Source: Pythium myriotylum (taxonomy: Eukaryota; Oomycota; Peronosporomycetes; Pythiales; Pythiaceae). Taken from it: DNA of 64,000 bases. Below are positions 1 to 11,621 of this stretch, in pieces. The notes below the pieces were generated by a model. That model had not been told where the DNA came from and searched no databases. It saw nothing but the letters and a program-made list of their open reading frames with translations. Location: the NCBI GenBank assembly GCA_023091665.1, contig JALJCQ010000013.1:2666001-2730000 (forward strand), written 5' to 3'. A program made the translations under genes and the position numbers. Every line of letters starts with the position of its first letter. The first letter of the stretch is position 1.

Positions 1-119
1 CTGATATCCACTAAGAGAACCAATTTTGGGAGATTTAGCCGTCAACACGCGATTCGATTGGCTGAAATCCATATTGTTTTGGCGGGAACGGCGCCGTTCC
101 CACCTGAGCAAAATCGAGC

Positions 120-1866
120 ATGGCGACGGCGAGCGAGCGCGCCGAGTCGCGGCGCAGCGCCGACGGCAGCAGCTCGGACGAGAGCGAGCCCGAGGAAGAC
201 GAGATCGCGACGATCTCAGACGTGTTCGCCGATGTGTGTGTGGCTGTGGAGAGAGAGAGAAAGAGAGAGAGAGAGCGATGGTGACCGCCTGGGCTTGTTG
301 CGCAGATGCTCTCGGCGAACGAAGACCTGCTGCTCGCCGCCGCCGACTACCAATTGGACAGCGACGTGCCTTCGATATTAGCGTACGCTCTGGCTCGCGA
401 GCACCGTGCCCCGCTGATGCTGATGCTGTTTCTGGTAGGTACCAACGCATTCTGCACCGGAACCTCGTCGAAATGGCCGACTTTGTGGACTCGATCTTTG
501 GCGTGTACAACAGGTCCACTCCAGCGGACCGCGCAGAAGATGAGGATGCAGCTGTGAGTGGAATCTGCCTGCTCATAAAAAGTCGTGGACTGACTCGAGT
601 TCTTCAGGACGGAGAGGGCACTGCTCCCGGTGAACAAGATGATGGCTTCGATGTGGATTCACACGATGAAGTTAACGGCCATACGAGCGAAGAAGCAGCC
701 GAGCCTATTGTGAAGAAGCGCCATCCGGAACGCATGCGCAGTTTGCTTATTGACCGCTTTCGGCTTGAGAATCGACGGAGGATGGAACAACGCTCAGCTC
801 GCTTGTGGCGGAAGATGCGGCGGAAAGTGAGAGTTGAGGAGAGCGTTGGTGTAGCCATGACCCAAGCAGCTGAGCGGATAGCGCAAATGGCGGCCTCGGC
901 GGCTGCAGTGCACTCCTCTGCGCTCGAGTTGACCCATCAACCCGCTCCATCGAACTCTCCCGCAAGTTTAACTCAACAGCCTGTTGTAGATGCGGCTACG
1001 TCAACGGATCCGGGCGTAGCGACCTCATTATCTCAGGAGTCATCAGAGGCAGATCTGACTCTGGATAAGCCAACTCAAAGCGTTGAAGCACCTGCTGGTC
1101 CGTCCGCGTCAACGACTCCGCTCTTAAGTTCGAGCCAGCCACAGCTGAGCGTGCCACCACTGCAGCCATCACTGCACCACCAGTTATCCCTCCCCCCTCC
1201 GAGGCCATCTTCAAACCCAGGCGGTGCGGTAATTATGCCGGCGAGCGCCGGGACCTATTCAAAGATCCCTTTACCGCCGATGGGATCGACGGCGCTCAAC
1301 TTGCTGTACCCGATTGGAGGGCCGCCTTTATTCCCTCCAAACCACATGTCGTCTGTCTGTGCTGACTGTGTGTCGCTACATCGCTCTGCTCACGAATGTC
1401 GGAGTGTCCTTAAACACATCACACCACCTCCGTCAGCACATCCGATGATGTTCAATGGACAAGCCATGTGGCCAATGCTCAACGGAGTCATCGCCGCCAG
1501 TATGACGCCTTCTCAGCCAGTGCGATCAGTTCAACCGCTACGACAACCACCACCTACACTGAGTAGGTGTTGCACACGATTTAAGTGTTGACGACTGGTT
1601 CATTTGCTCACGTCGAGTGTGTAGGCTCATCGTTTAAGAAAATGTGCGAAGACTGTAAAAAACACCACAAGAGCGTCCACTACTGCCGGAAAACGCTAGG
1701 GCACACAGCTCCTGAGTGGCTTGCAGGCGCAGACGCTGAGCAAAAGCCAAGGAAGCGAAGATCGCGGCGAAGGAAAGGTGATGCGACTGTGTCAACTCCT
1801 ACCACTCCCGAAAACACGTGTGAGGGGCGACCAACTGATCCGCCAATTGGCTTAAACGAAGTATAG
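120..1866 (+). CDS. SS18/GIF-like (SSXT domain) transcription coactivator
   Basis: Five exons give a 500-residue protein: 120-233, 306-382, 439-553, 608-1562 and 1625-1866. All joins are GT-AG and in frame. Residues about 33-80 match the SSXT/SNH domain of animal SS18 and plant GIF/AN3: a short helix ending in [10 protein letters not shown], a DYQ, then [18 protein letters not shown]. In those families the domain contacts SWI/SNF (BAF) remodellers and transcription factors. An acidic stretch follows, then a basic helix-rich segment (about residues 140-190), then a Pro/Ser/Gln-rich region. The C-terminal part carries two copies of a Cys/His motif, CxDCxxxHxSxHxCRxxLxH, at residues 353-372 and 428-447, not known to me from SS18 or GIF. 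The tail is a basic [11 protein letters not shown] stretch that could be a nuclear signal. The exon 2/3 join was chosen because it restores the SSXT domain. SSXT assignment is fairly sure; the Cys motif function is unknown. Confidence 0.72.
234..305 (+). repeat. GA-rich microsatellite inside first intron of the SS18-like gene
   Basis: This 72-nt intron holds runs of (GA)n on the coding strand (about 247-279). The acceptor is TTGTTGCGCAG. The purine-rich core is unusual for an intron near its 3' splice site, and the length is a multiple of three with no stop in the flanking frame until its end region. Confidence 0.5.
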
Positions 1867-2023
1867 CAAAGAAGTGTGGATTCGCGAGTACTCGACCGTT
1901 TATTGCGGCCTTCCATGTATGTTTTGGTGATGACACCTACTCGGTAAAAGCGAACAGCTATACAGAAGTCGAGGGGAGCACGTGAGTGGAAGTGGTTCTT
2001 GCCAGGGTGTGGTTTACTGCAGA

Positions 2024-3817
2024 TTGAACCAAGCATTAGAGCTCCAATCACCTCGCCGAGATACTCACTTCGACATACCTCTTCCTTAACGTCGCGAGCC
2101 TGCGTTCGGCGAGCGTAATACGTGTCCAGCTGCTTCTTCGGGATCTTCTTCAGCAGTTCCTTCGGGAACGAGCGGAACAGCGACCATGCCAGATCGAGGG
2201 ACTCGAAAATGTCGCGTGACTGGTACGGACCCTGCGAGATGAACTTGCTCTCAAAGTTTTCGGTGAACTTGAGGTAAAGATGATCTTCCAGCGAAAGGGC
2301 CTCTTCACCCACGACAGCTTTCATGGCCTGAACATCCTTGCCTGTCGCATAACTCGCGTACTACAGCATCGATAAGCTAAGATAGTGGGCACACAAGTTA
2401 ATGCGAAATCTACGTACCAACTGGTTCGATACAGCACTGTGGTCGTCGCGTGTCATGCCTTCTCCAATAGCACTCTTCATCAGTCGAGAAAGCGAAGGCA
2501 AGACGTTGATCGGCGGGAAGATCTGTCGGTTGTACAGCTGGCGATCGACGTAGATCTGTCCCTCTGTAATGTAGCCAGTCAAATCCGGGATCGGATGGGT
2601 AATATCATCGTTAGGCATCGTCAGAATCGGGAACTGAGTGATCGAGCTGTAGCACCCCGAAACTGAGTCAGTCAGCGCATCCACACAGGTTGTTACTCTG
2701 GTTCGTACCCATTGCGGCCCGAAACACGACCAGCGCGCTCGTAGATTGTAGACAAATCCGTGTACATGTAACCTGGGTAACCACGACGACCTGGGACTTC
2801 TTCACGGGCAGCGGACACTTCTCGCAGCGCATCGGCGTACGAACTCATATCGGTCAAGATCACGAGTACGTGCATGTCGCGTTCGTAGGCCAAGTACTCG
2901 GCCGTAGTGAGTGCCAAACGCGGGGTAATGATACGTTCAATCGTCGGGTCATTGGCGAGGTTCATGAACAAAGCAGTCTTTTGCATCGAGCCGCTCTCCT
3001 CAAAGTCATTACGGAAGAAACGAGCCGTTTCCATGTTGACACCCATGGCACCGAACACAATGGCGAAGTTGTCTTCGTGGGAGTCCATCACATCCTTGCG
3101 CTTGACAAGACCGGCCTGGCGACAAATCTGCGCGGCGATTTCGTTGTGCGGCAAACCAGCGGCCGAGAAAAGTGGAATCTTCTGGCCACGGGCAATCGAG
3201 TTCATGACATCGATAGCCGAGATACCAGTCTGGATCATCTCCTTCGGGTAGTCACGGCAGGACGGGTTGATGGGCTGGCCTTCAATGTCCAAATAGTCCT
3301 CTGCGACAACCGGCGGGGCGCCGTCGATAGCTTTACCCGAACCGTTGAACGTGCGGCCGAGCATCTCCTCCGAGATGGCCATGCGCAGGACATCGCCCGT
3401 GAACTCGCAGTGCGTGTTACGGTTATCGATGCCATCCGTGCCTTCGAAGACCTGCACGACGGCCTTGCTGCCCTGCACTTCGAGCACTTTGCCCTGGCGC
3501 TTCTCGCCCGTCGACAGCGTGATGTTCACGATCTCGGCATACTTGGGCAGCTAATCGTCGAGAAGACGACGGTTCAGTCCAGCCTACGCGGGTCGCCCCG
3601 CAGCAGCGCGGCAGCACGCACCTTGACGCTCTCGAGGATCACGAGCGGGCCGTTGACGCCCGAGATCGTGCGGTAGTCTACGTTCGGTGCCCAGTTAGCT
3701 CTCTGCGGGCGCGGCCGCGCGACCGAGGGCGCTCGTACCGAGTCGCGGCTCCACGAAGTAGTCGCGCACGACCGCCTTGGCGTTCGCGCGGAAGGCCGCC
3801 TCGGCGCTCACGACCAT
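2024..3817 (-). CDS. V-type proton ATPase subunit B
   Basis: Six exons on the minus strand (3817-3739, 3677-3622, 3550-2709, 2646-2418, 2360-2079, 2026-2024) encode 496 residues, normal for the family. Subunit B is the non-catalytic nucleotide-binding subunit of the V1 head, which drives proton pumping into vacuoles and endosomes. Visible hallmarks are [15 protein letters not shown] near the N terminus, EGTDGID, the degenerate P-loop region [20 protein letters not shown], and [20 protein letters not shown]. The start is the first in-frame ATG before the conserved [12 protein letters not shown]. The last intron (2078-2027) has donor GTATGT and acceptor CTGCAG, and is followed at once by TAA, so the stop codon forms its own exon. 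If that intron were retained, the frame would run on for more than 100 unrelated residues. The gene is divergent from VPS33. Confidence 0.93.
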
Positions 3818-4120
3818 GTTCGTCTCGGTCTCCTTGCAAGATTTCGCCTTCTCGGAGGCTTCACTTTGAGCTTCGGATATTCTTTGTCTTTGGCTCTCTG
3901 TTTTGAACAGGTGTTTAAAACACTTTCACTAGGCAAACAGTTGGGGACGAGTGTTTAAAACAACACTCAGGGCGGCCGGTGCTTGGGGGCGCCCGTGCAT
4001 CTCGCAATCTCGGAAGCGATCTTTTCGCGGGTCGGGTTCCGATGGGACCGCCACAGACCCGTTTGAGAACCGCGGCCCACGGGTCGTGAATGACGCTTCA
4101 GGATCCGCACACCGACGCTA
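3818..4120. promoter_or_regulatory. Shared divergent promoter region, V-ATPase B / VPS33
   Basis: This 303-bp region separates two divergent start codons and must hold both core promoters. It contains a direct repeat, GTGTTTAAAACA, at 3911-3922 and 3951-3962, exactly 40 bp apart. Each copy is close to palindromic. No tRNA or further ORF with support is seen here. Confidence 0.5.
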
Positions 4121-6133
4121 ATGGCTACGCCCACGGCCTCGGCGCTGCGCTTCGCCGCGCTCGACGGCGGGCCCGTGGCCCTCGAGCGCCTGCGCAGCGA
4201 CAACGAGGCGGCGCTGCGACGCGCGCTGGCGGCCACGGGCGCGACCGAGTGCGCGCTCGTGCTCTCCCACCGGCTCACGACGCTGCTCACGCACGTCTTC
4301 CCGAACGGACTCTCCGCGCTCTCGGCCGTCGCCCAGTGCGTCGAGCTCACCGACGAACTCTCCAAAGTGCGCTGCTCGACAGTCGTCTACGTCGTGCAGG
4401 CGCAGCTCCAAGACGTTCGCGCCGTCGCGACCCACGCCGGGCTGCTGCGATCCGTCGAACCGAAGGAGTGGACGTTCGTGCTCCTTGTCATCGGCAAGTG
4501 GACTGCGCTGTGCGCCGACGTACTGGACCACCAGCACATGAGCGACGCCTTCCAGGTGGAGCAAGTCGACATCGGCTTCGTGCCGCTCGATCGCGACCTT
4601 GTCACTCTTGGACGCGAACGCTGCCTGTATGACTGCTATGTGCAATGCAACAAGAGTGTCTTGGTGGATGTGGCCTCCGCGCTGCATCAACTTCAGCGGT
4701 TGTACGGTCCTTTCGACAGCATCAAGTACAAGGGTGATCTATCCGCGTTCGTATTTCAACAATTTATGGAGCAAGGAGCGCAGTACCGACCTCACTCACG
4801 AACGGAGGAAGGCGCCGAGGGAAAGAAGAGGAAATATATGCGACTAAAGCAGCGAGGCACGACCCACACGCTTCTCTTACTCGACCGCAACATTGACTTA
4901 GTATCGGTGCTGTCAACTCCTCTGACTTTCGAAGCGTTAATCGATGAGTTGCACGAGAGTCGCGATGGGTTTGCGACCGTACCGTTATCACAAGTTGTTG
5001 ACAATGGGCATGAGGTCAAGGAGCATGTTCTTCCATTGAACTCAAGCGAGCCTGTCTTTCAGCGAGTTCGTGGACTTCACATTCAAGCAGTTTCCTCAGC
5101 CCTTAACAGTGAGGCGAGTGCAGTGAAGACCAAATTTGACAGGTTCCGAGCCACAACCGCGACAGCTTCGACAGCAGAGGTCCACGAGTTTGTCAAGACT
5201 GTTCCCGAGATGAAATCAAAGCAAGAGTCTTTGGAGAAGTTGGTCTCACTCGTCGAAGTTGTTGAATTGGCGACGTCTTCGAGAGAGTTTCGTGACCAGT
5301 GGCAACTGGAACGAGCCATATTGGATTTGGATCCAGATACCGACTTGGATTGGATCTTTGCGGAGATCGAGGACATGATCTTCCGCCACTCACCACTCGT
5401 AAATGTTCTTCGTGCGCTCTCTCTTTACAGTATTTCCCATGACGGACTTCAACGCAATCGACTCGTCCAGTTCAAACAGCGGCTGCTGCAGACCTACGGT
5501 CACGAGTTGATTTTCTCGTTTGAGAACTTGGAGCGTCTTGGCCTTCTCAAGGAGGCACAGTCATCAGATGATTCGGTGCTGAGCAATCTTTTGCCCACAC
5601 CAAGCGTATCAGCATTTCAAGAGATCGCGACAAACCTTCGAGCAATTGATGTAGACGTCGATCCACTGAATCCTAAGGGAATGGCCTTCGTCACTTCAGG
5701 CTACGCCCCTATTTCGTGTCTCCTAGTGGAGGAACTATTGAAACATGACAACTGGGACGCGCTGGACACCCCACTAAGCCGTCTCGATGGACCGAGAGCC
5801 GAAGTAAAGATGAAGACTCGCGCGAAAGGCAGAGTGGGCGCACCGACAATAGAGACAGACGAGAATGAGAACTCCGCTGTATCGACTATTTCATCTCGAG
5901 TGCTAGTCGTGTGTTTCATCGGAGGCGTCACATACTCAGAAATTGCAGCACTGAGGTGGCTCGCACAATTCTGTACGCAGTTATCGCCCATGGCTCCGTT
6001 GCTAACGAATGCTAACACACTGCTTGATCGTCACCCAGATCCTTCACACAATCTCGTGATAGCGAGCACGAGTATCATAAACGGCGAGTCGTTCTTACAA
6101 GATATCCTAGAGCGGATTCCATCAACGACGTAG
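4121..6133 (+). CDS. VPS33: VPS33-like Sec1/Munc18 (SM) protein
   Basis: This is an intronless 670-residue SM-family protein. VPS33 is the SM subunit of the HOPS/CORVET tethering complexes and binds SNAREs for fusion at the vacuole or late endosome. Matches to VPS33 are DCYVQCNKSVLVDVASALHQ followed by LQRLYGPF (about residues 167-200), the SM hallmark LLLLDRNIDLVSVLSTPLTF leading into EALIDELH (about 250-280), and the C-terminal VCFIGGVTYSEIAALRWL with STSIINGESFLQDIL. The order of these blocks and the length fit VPS33 better than Sec1, Sly1 or VPS45. I chose the ATG at 4121. An ATG at 4090 lies in another frame and gives only a short Arg-rich shadow. The stop is 36 bp from the stop of the convergent downstream gene. 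Confidence 0.88.
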   Translation: MATPTASALRFAALDGGPVALERLRSDNEAALRRALAATGATECALVLSHRLTTLLTHVFPNGLSALSAVAQCVELTDELSKVRCSTVVYVVQAQLQDVRAVATHAGLLRSVEPKEWTFVLLVIGKWTALCADVLDHQHMSDAFQVEQVDIGFVPLDRDLVTLGRERCLYDCYVQCNKSVLVDVASALHQLQRLYGPFDSIKYKGDLSAFVFQQFMEQGAQYRPHSRTEEGAEGKKRKYMRLKQRGTTHTLLLLDRNIDLVSVLSTPLTFEALIDELHESRDGFATVPLSQVVDNGHEVKEHVLPLNSSEPVFQRVRGLHIQAVSSALNSEASAVKTKFDRFRATTATASTAEVHEFVKTVPEMKSKQESLEKLVSLVEVVELATSSREFRDQWQLERAILDLDPDTDLDWIFAEIEDMIFRHSPLVNVLRALSLYSISHDGLQRNRLVQFKQRLLQTYGHELIFSFENLERLGLLKEAQSSDDSVLSNLLPTPSVSAFQEIATNLRAIDVDVDPLNPKGMAFVTSGYAPISCLLVEELLKHDNWDALDTPLSRLDGPRAEVKMKTRAKGRVGAPTIETDENENSAVSTISSRVLVVCFIGGVTYSEIAALRWLAQFCTQLSPMAPLLTNANTLLDRHPDPSHNLVIASTSIINGESFLQDILERIPSTT

Positions 6134-6169
6134 CTGTATTAGAGCTTCCTTGCTGTCATATAATTGCGT

Positions 6170-7276
6170 CTAAAGGTGTGGTCTGTAGTTGGAGCCAGTT
6201 GACGTCATCTCGTCGGATCCTGCTCGACACTCACCTCGATAGTTTTTGCAATCGACCGGTTTGTGGCCCGTATAGCCGGGGATGTTGTCGCTATGGTATA
6301 GGCGTAGTTCATCCTTACGGCCACGGAGTTGCGCTCCTTCTCCATGCACCACTGCATCCGGATTGTGGGTAGTGCGAGGGAGGAATCCCGCGTATCCCGG
6401 GATGTGGAACGTGTCTTTCGCTGTGCCAGGCTGTAAATCGTCGGTCGTTGAAGCCATACCACGACGGCGCACGAATGGCCTTTCCGACGGTTGATCGCCG
6501 TAGCGACCAAAGTCAATGTTATAGCTGCTCGCAGGTGTTGTCGAAGGAATGACCTTGGGTTGCTCAGCTTTTGCGTTGGGGAGCCCAGTTAGGTGGACGT
6601 AAGTCTTGCCCAGCTCAGTCTCAAACGTTGTGCGCACGTGGTCTACGGCAGCTCGAAACGCGTCCCACGTGATGTTATCAACAAAAGGCGACGTTTTAAC
6701 GTGTCCGTGGTCGAAGAATGCCACAAATAAGTCGACTACGCGCGCGACAGCTCCATCACCGAGCGCTAGTTCCACGATTCGCGGTACAAGCACGAGTTCG
6801 ACACCGTTATTGCTGCTCTCCGATTCGCCTAGCACGGTGTTGAATGCTTTTTCGAAAGTGTCGGTGGTGGTGCTGACCACGCGCCGCATCTCGTCTTGGT
6901 AGGACGGGTAGTCGTGCATGAAGGTGCTAGTCGCAATAAACTTTCGAGGCGTGAGGTCCTGCTTCTCCTTCGCACTCACTCCGCGCTTGTCTGGAGCGTG
7001 ATAGTGCTCTGGCTGTACTGCTTGCGTGCTCCTCATCACGATCGACTCGAAGCTGTGGCGCCCAACGCGGTTGTGCTGCGCTGGCGTGATGATGTGCGAG
7101 CCCATCTTGGAGAACTTGGTCGCGCGCTGCTCGCAGGTCTCGCCAGGTTTGAGCGTCGAGCAGGTCTGCACGCTGAAGGACCGGAAGCCCTGGTACCCGA
7201 ACGTGTGCGACGCCATGGGCTTCTCGTCGCTGACTGCGCCGACGGAAGCGCCGAGTGTAGCCATGTGACTGAGCAT
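6170..7276 (-). CDS. CIMIP2 (FAM166)-like candidate ciliary microtubule inner protein
   Basis: Single exon, 368 residues. Two IPGYxGxxP motifs stand out near the C terminus (HIPGYAGFLPR about residue 293 and NIPGYTGHKPV about 334), with an FGYQGFRSFS-type segment near the N terminus. IPGYxG motifs are typical of the FAM166/CIMIP2 family and related proteins that lie inside doublet microtubules of motile cilia. I infer a role in the flagellum of zoospores. The middle (residues about 120-230) is a helical region without a recognised domain. A second ATG four codons on (7264) is an equally possible start. Another frame immediately upstream (to 7367) contains a CxxC-like peptide but has no support as coding. 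It may reflect a 5' UTR intron. Confidence 0.55.
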   Translation of the reverse strand: MLSHMATLGASVGAVSDEKPMASHTFGYQGFRSFSVQTCSTLKPGETCEQRATKFSKMGSHIITPAQHNRVGRHSFESIVMRSTQAVQPEHYHAPDKRGVSAKEKQDLTPRKFIATSTFMHDYPSYQDEMRRVVSTTTDTFEKAFNTVLGESESSNNGVELVLVPRIVELALGDGAVARVVDLFVAFFDHGHVKTSPFVDNITWDAFRAAVDHVRTTFETELGKTYVHLTGLPNAKAEQPKVIPSTTPASSYNIDFGRYGDQPSERPFVRRRGMASTTDDLQPGTAKDTFHIPGYAGFLPRTTHNPDAVVHGEGAQLRGRKDELRLYHSDNIPGYTGHKPVDCKNYRGECRAGSDEMTSTGSNYRPHL

Positions 7277-8894
<1,618 letters not shown>

Positions 8895-8957
8895 AAGATA
8901 CGATAGAAGCTGTTTTCTCATTGTTGCGGTGTCTTTCTCCTACCACCAGGTTTCTCC

Positions 8958-10491
8958 TCACTTTCTTGTTCTTTCAGGTGTTGCTTCTCGGTCGGCAGCC
9001 CTTTGGTTATCACTGCCAGAGGGAGCGCGCGGCCCCATTGCCACTCCTGACTTGGCTTTCGATGCATTGCCTGTAGAAACGACACCATTTCGAGTTGTTT
9101 TCAGTTGTGCCATCGAGGAAGAGCTCAGTGTCTTCTCCGTTTTTGTCTTTATCAATGACGGCTTGCTCGCTGGACTCTCTGACCCTTCGTCTTGGGGTTC
9201 GGCTGGCTCTTTTGTTGACGCTTTCACCTGCTGGACGGAACTGTTGATCGTACCTCCGCGCGGGGCGACTTGTTTGATTAGGTAGTCGATAGATATGCCT
9301 TTTTTCTTTAGTGCTTTGTCGATCTGGTCGAGCTGGTGTCGAGCTTCTTCAAGCTGCGCCTCTGCTTTCTCCGCACGTGCCTCGACGGCGTCGGCTGCGG
9401 ACTCGGCAGTCTCTCGCAGTTCGATTGCCTTGGCTAGTCGAGCCTCGGCATCCAGACGTGCACGATCAGCTGCTCGTCCCGCATCCTTTAGTGCTGTCAA
9501 GCGCTCTTGCAACTGCTTTGTCGAGGCTACTAGTTCTTGGACCTTTTCTTGCTCTCGATCAAGCTGAGCCTCGTGCGACCTCTCCATTTCTATTTGCTGG
9601 GCTTCCATCTTACCAAGTTCTTGCTGGAGCGAGTCTCTCTCCGTTTTTAAAGCGTCAATTTCGTGCTGCTTCGCGATCATATCTTTTTTGTTCTCTTGCT
9701 CTTGTCGAAGAAAAGCCTCATCACGCTGGTCGAGTTTGCGCTGCCACTCATCGGCGATGCCACCCTGTTTATCCTTGGCCTTTTCGATTTGCTTTCGCAA
9801 TTTCATATTCTCATCGGCGAGACGTTCGAGTCCTTCGCAACGCTTAGCGAGCTGGGCATTTTCGTCCATGAGTAGCTGGAGTTCTTGTTTCTTCTCCTTT
9901 ACAGCTCGTTGGCACTTGCGTTTGGCTTCTTCTACAAAGCCTTTCAGCTTCTTAACCTCTTCCTGGAGTGTCTCGACCTCGTGTTGGCTGGTTTTGAGTT
10001 CATTCTGCACTTTCTGTATCGACTCACGGTGGGTGATCTGAGATTTCTCTTTGTCCTGTTCGAAGTGTTCGAGCTGCTGTCGAGCCTGAACCAACTCGTT
10101 TTCTTTTGTCTGGAGCAGCGCCATCGTTTCTTTGTACTTCGCTTTCTGTTGAGATAGTTTTTTTTGGAGGTCATCCTTCGTCACTACTCCACCAGGAGTG
10201 GGTGTCGTCGCCGCTGCAATGACTGCTTTCTTACTCTCTTGTTTGAGCTCTACTTTCTCTTGTCGCATGATCATAAGCTCTTTCTTGAGCTCCCGAGCCT
10301 CCTGGACTGCACGTTTCGTAGTGGCCTCGGCCGCTTTGCGGGCTTCGGTCTCGGACCGAATTCGGCATTTGACCAGCCGCTACGCACACACGATCGTTAT
10401 CTCTTTTCTGCTCGTGCTCAATCTCCATAGCGACTGTCACCTCAATCTCTTCCTCTTGGAGCTTCCTCGCATTTGTCGAGAGTTCTGCCAT
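8958..10491 (-). CDS. Long coiled-coil protein of unknown function
   Basis: Two exons (10491-10441 and 10379-8958) give 490 residues. Exon 1 encodes only 17 residues, starting MAELSTNARKLQ. The 61-nt intron has donor GTGACA and acceptor TGTGTGCGTAG. Joining it continues an unbroken helix-forming sequence (RIRSETEARKAAEATTKRAV), which supports the model. Nearly all of residues 15-380 is heptad-rich Glu/Lys/Gln coiled coil, with one break around TTPTPGGVV (about residue 80). After the coil comes KALKKKGISIDYLIKQVA, then a disordered Ser/Pro/Lys tail. I do not recognise a specific family; a cytoskeletal or basal-body scaffold would fit the shape but is not shown. It is convergent with QTRT2 (63 bp between stops) and divergent from the cyclophilin gene (135 bp). 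Confidence 0.7.
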
Positions 10492-10626
10492 GGTGTCCAG
10501 GACGGTGATTGGGAACTCTTCAACGGCGATAACTCCACAAATTTCAAAAATAGGACTGTTCTCTCAACGGTTTGTTGAGCACTCGCAAGCGCGGCGCACG
10601 GTGGTGTTCGGATCCCGACTTCAAAC
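10492..10626. promoter_or_regulatory. Shared divergent promoter region, coiled-coil gene / cyclophilin
   Basis: This 135-bp gap separates two opposite start codons. It has an A-rich centre around 10540-10560 and a CTCTCAACGG element. No recognised motif is assigned. Both promoters and 5' UTRs must fit here, so a bidirectional promoter is likely. Confidence 0.4.
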
Positions 10627-11621
10627 ATGGCCGTGGCAGCCCCAGTCAGATCAATTGCTGAGTTTACTCTCAACCTCAACTATGGCCCTGTGATTGTGTA
10701 CCTCGATATCTCAATTGGCGACCAGCCGCCACGTCGAATACGAATCGAGGTAGGTTCCATGCGGGTGGCAAGTGAGGAGAGCGTCGGGTGTTGGATGGGC
10801 GACTGTGTAGCTGTTTGACGAGGAGCTACCGTACACGAGTGGGAATTTCAGAATGCTCTGCACAGGTGAGTCATCGCGTTTCCCCCCTCGCGTTGGTGGA
10901 GGCCTACAAACCAGCGAGTTGCTGAGCTTAGGCGAACGCAAGGGCACCACCAGAGCCCGCGCACTCTTCTACAAGCAGACGCGATTTCATCGAATCATCC
11001 CTGGCTTCATGATGCAGGGTGGTGACATCACGCACGGTAGTGTCTTTGCCTCCCCCAGCACGCCGGAGACAATCTGCTCATTCCATCGCATACGGCAGGT
11101 AATGGCGTCGGGGGAGCCTCTGCGTATTCTCGTATCTTTGAGGACGAGGTACGCAGCTTAGTTGCAGTCTATTGGATGGTTCATCGACTCACGCCTTGTT
11201 TAGAGCTTCCTCTACAAGGTACGACGTCCACCCCGATGCTCGGCGCGTGCCTCTCCCACCACCTCTCGCTCTCGCAGCACCAGCTCGGATCCGTGTCCAT
11301 GGCGCACCAGAACCACAGCAACAAATCCCAGTTCTTCATCTGCTTCACGCCGGTGAGTCCATCCCACGGAGCTGACCCTGTCGACTGGGCTGACGTTGGG
11401 GCGAGTGGCAGGCGAGCTGGTGCGACGGCAAGCACGTGGTCTTCGGGCAGGTGCTGGCGGAGGATCTGGCGCACTTGGCGGCCTTCGAGGCGCTCGGCTC
11501 GGCGTCCGGGCGGCCGCTCGCGCCCGTCGTCGTCTCGGACTGCGGGCAGCTCTCGGGCGATGGCTACATCTCATCGCCCCCCATCCCACCTCCCCCATCC
11601 ACTACCACCATTCCGACCTAA
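10627..11621 (+). CDS. Cyclophilin-type peptidyl-prolyl cis-trans isomerase
   Basis: Seven exons: 10627-10749, 10811-10865, 10932-11036, 11099-11148, 11204-11218, 11278-11352 and 11412-11621. They give 210 residues with every phase correct. Cyclophilins isomerise X-Pro bonds and bind cyclosporin. The active-site block FHRIIPGFMMQGGD is at residues 78-91. NGVGGASAYSRIFEDE, SQFFI (133-137), the cyclosporin-pocket Trp (W144) in WCDGKHVVFGQV, and the terminal VVSDCGQL are also present. The segment before SQFFI reads MAHQNHSNK rather than the usual MANAGPNTNG. After the domain there is a short Ser/Pro/Thr-rich tail ending at 11621. Exon 5 is only 15 nt and encodes SFLYK, which lines up with the usual ENFxLKH segment. 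Six introns (55-66 nt) in one kilobase is dense for this window. Confidence 0.9.

Noticed and set aside
26..119. Upstream start at 26 for the SS18-like gene
   Set aside because: That frame differs from the spliced one and runs through the GA repeat; the ATG at 120 opens the frame that leads into the SSXT domain.
435..607. Single 173-nt intron joining 434 to 608 in the SS18-like gene
   Set aside because: It keeps frame but removes [15 protein letters not shown], the core of the SSXT domain. Two shorter introns (383-438 and 554-607) keep it.
2690..3676. Plus-strand 328-residue frame over the V-ATPase B gene
   Set aside because: It is the antisense of strongly conserved V-ATPase B exons and shows no domain of its own.
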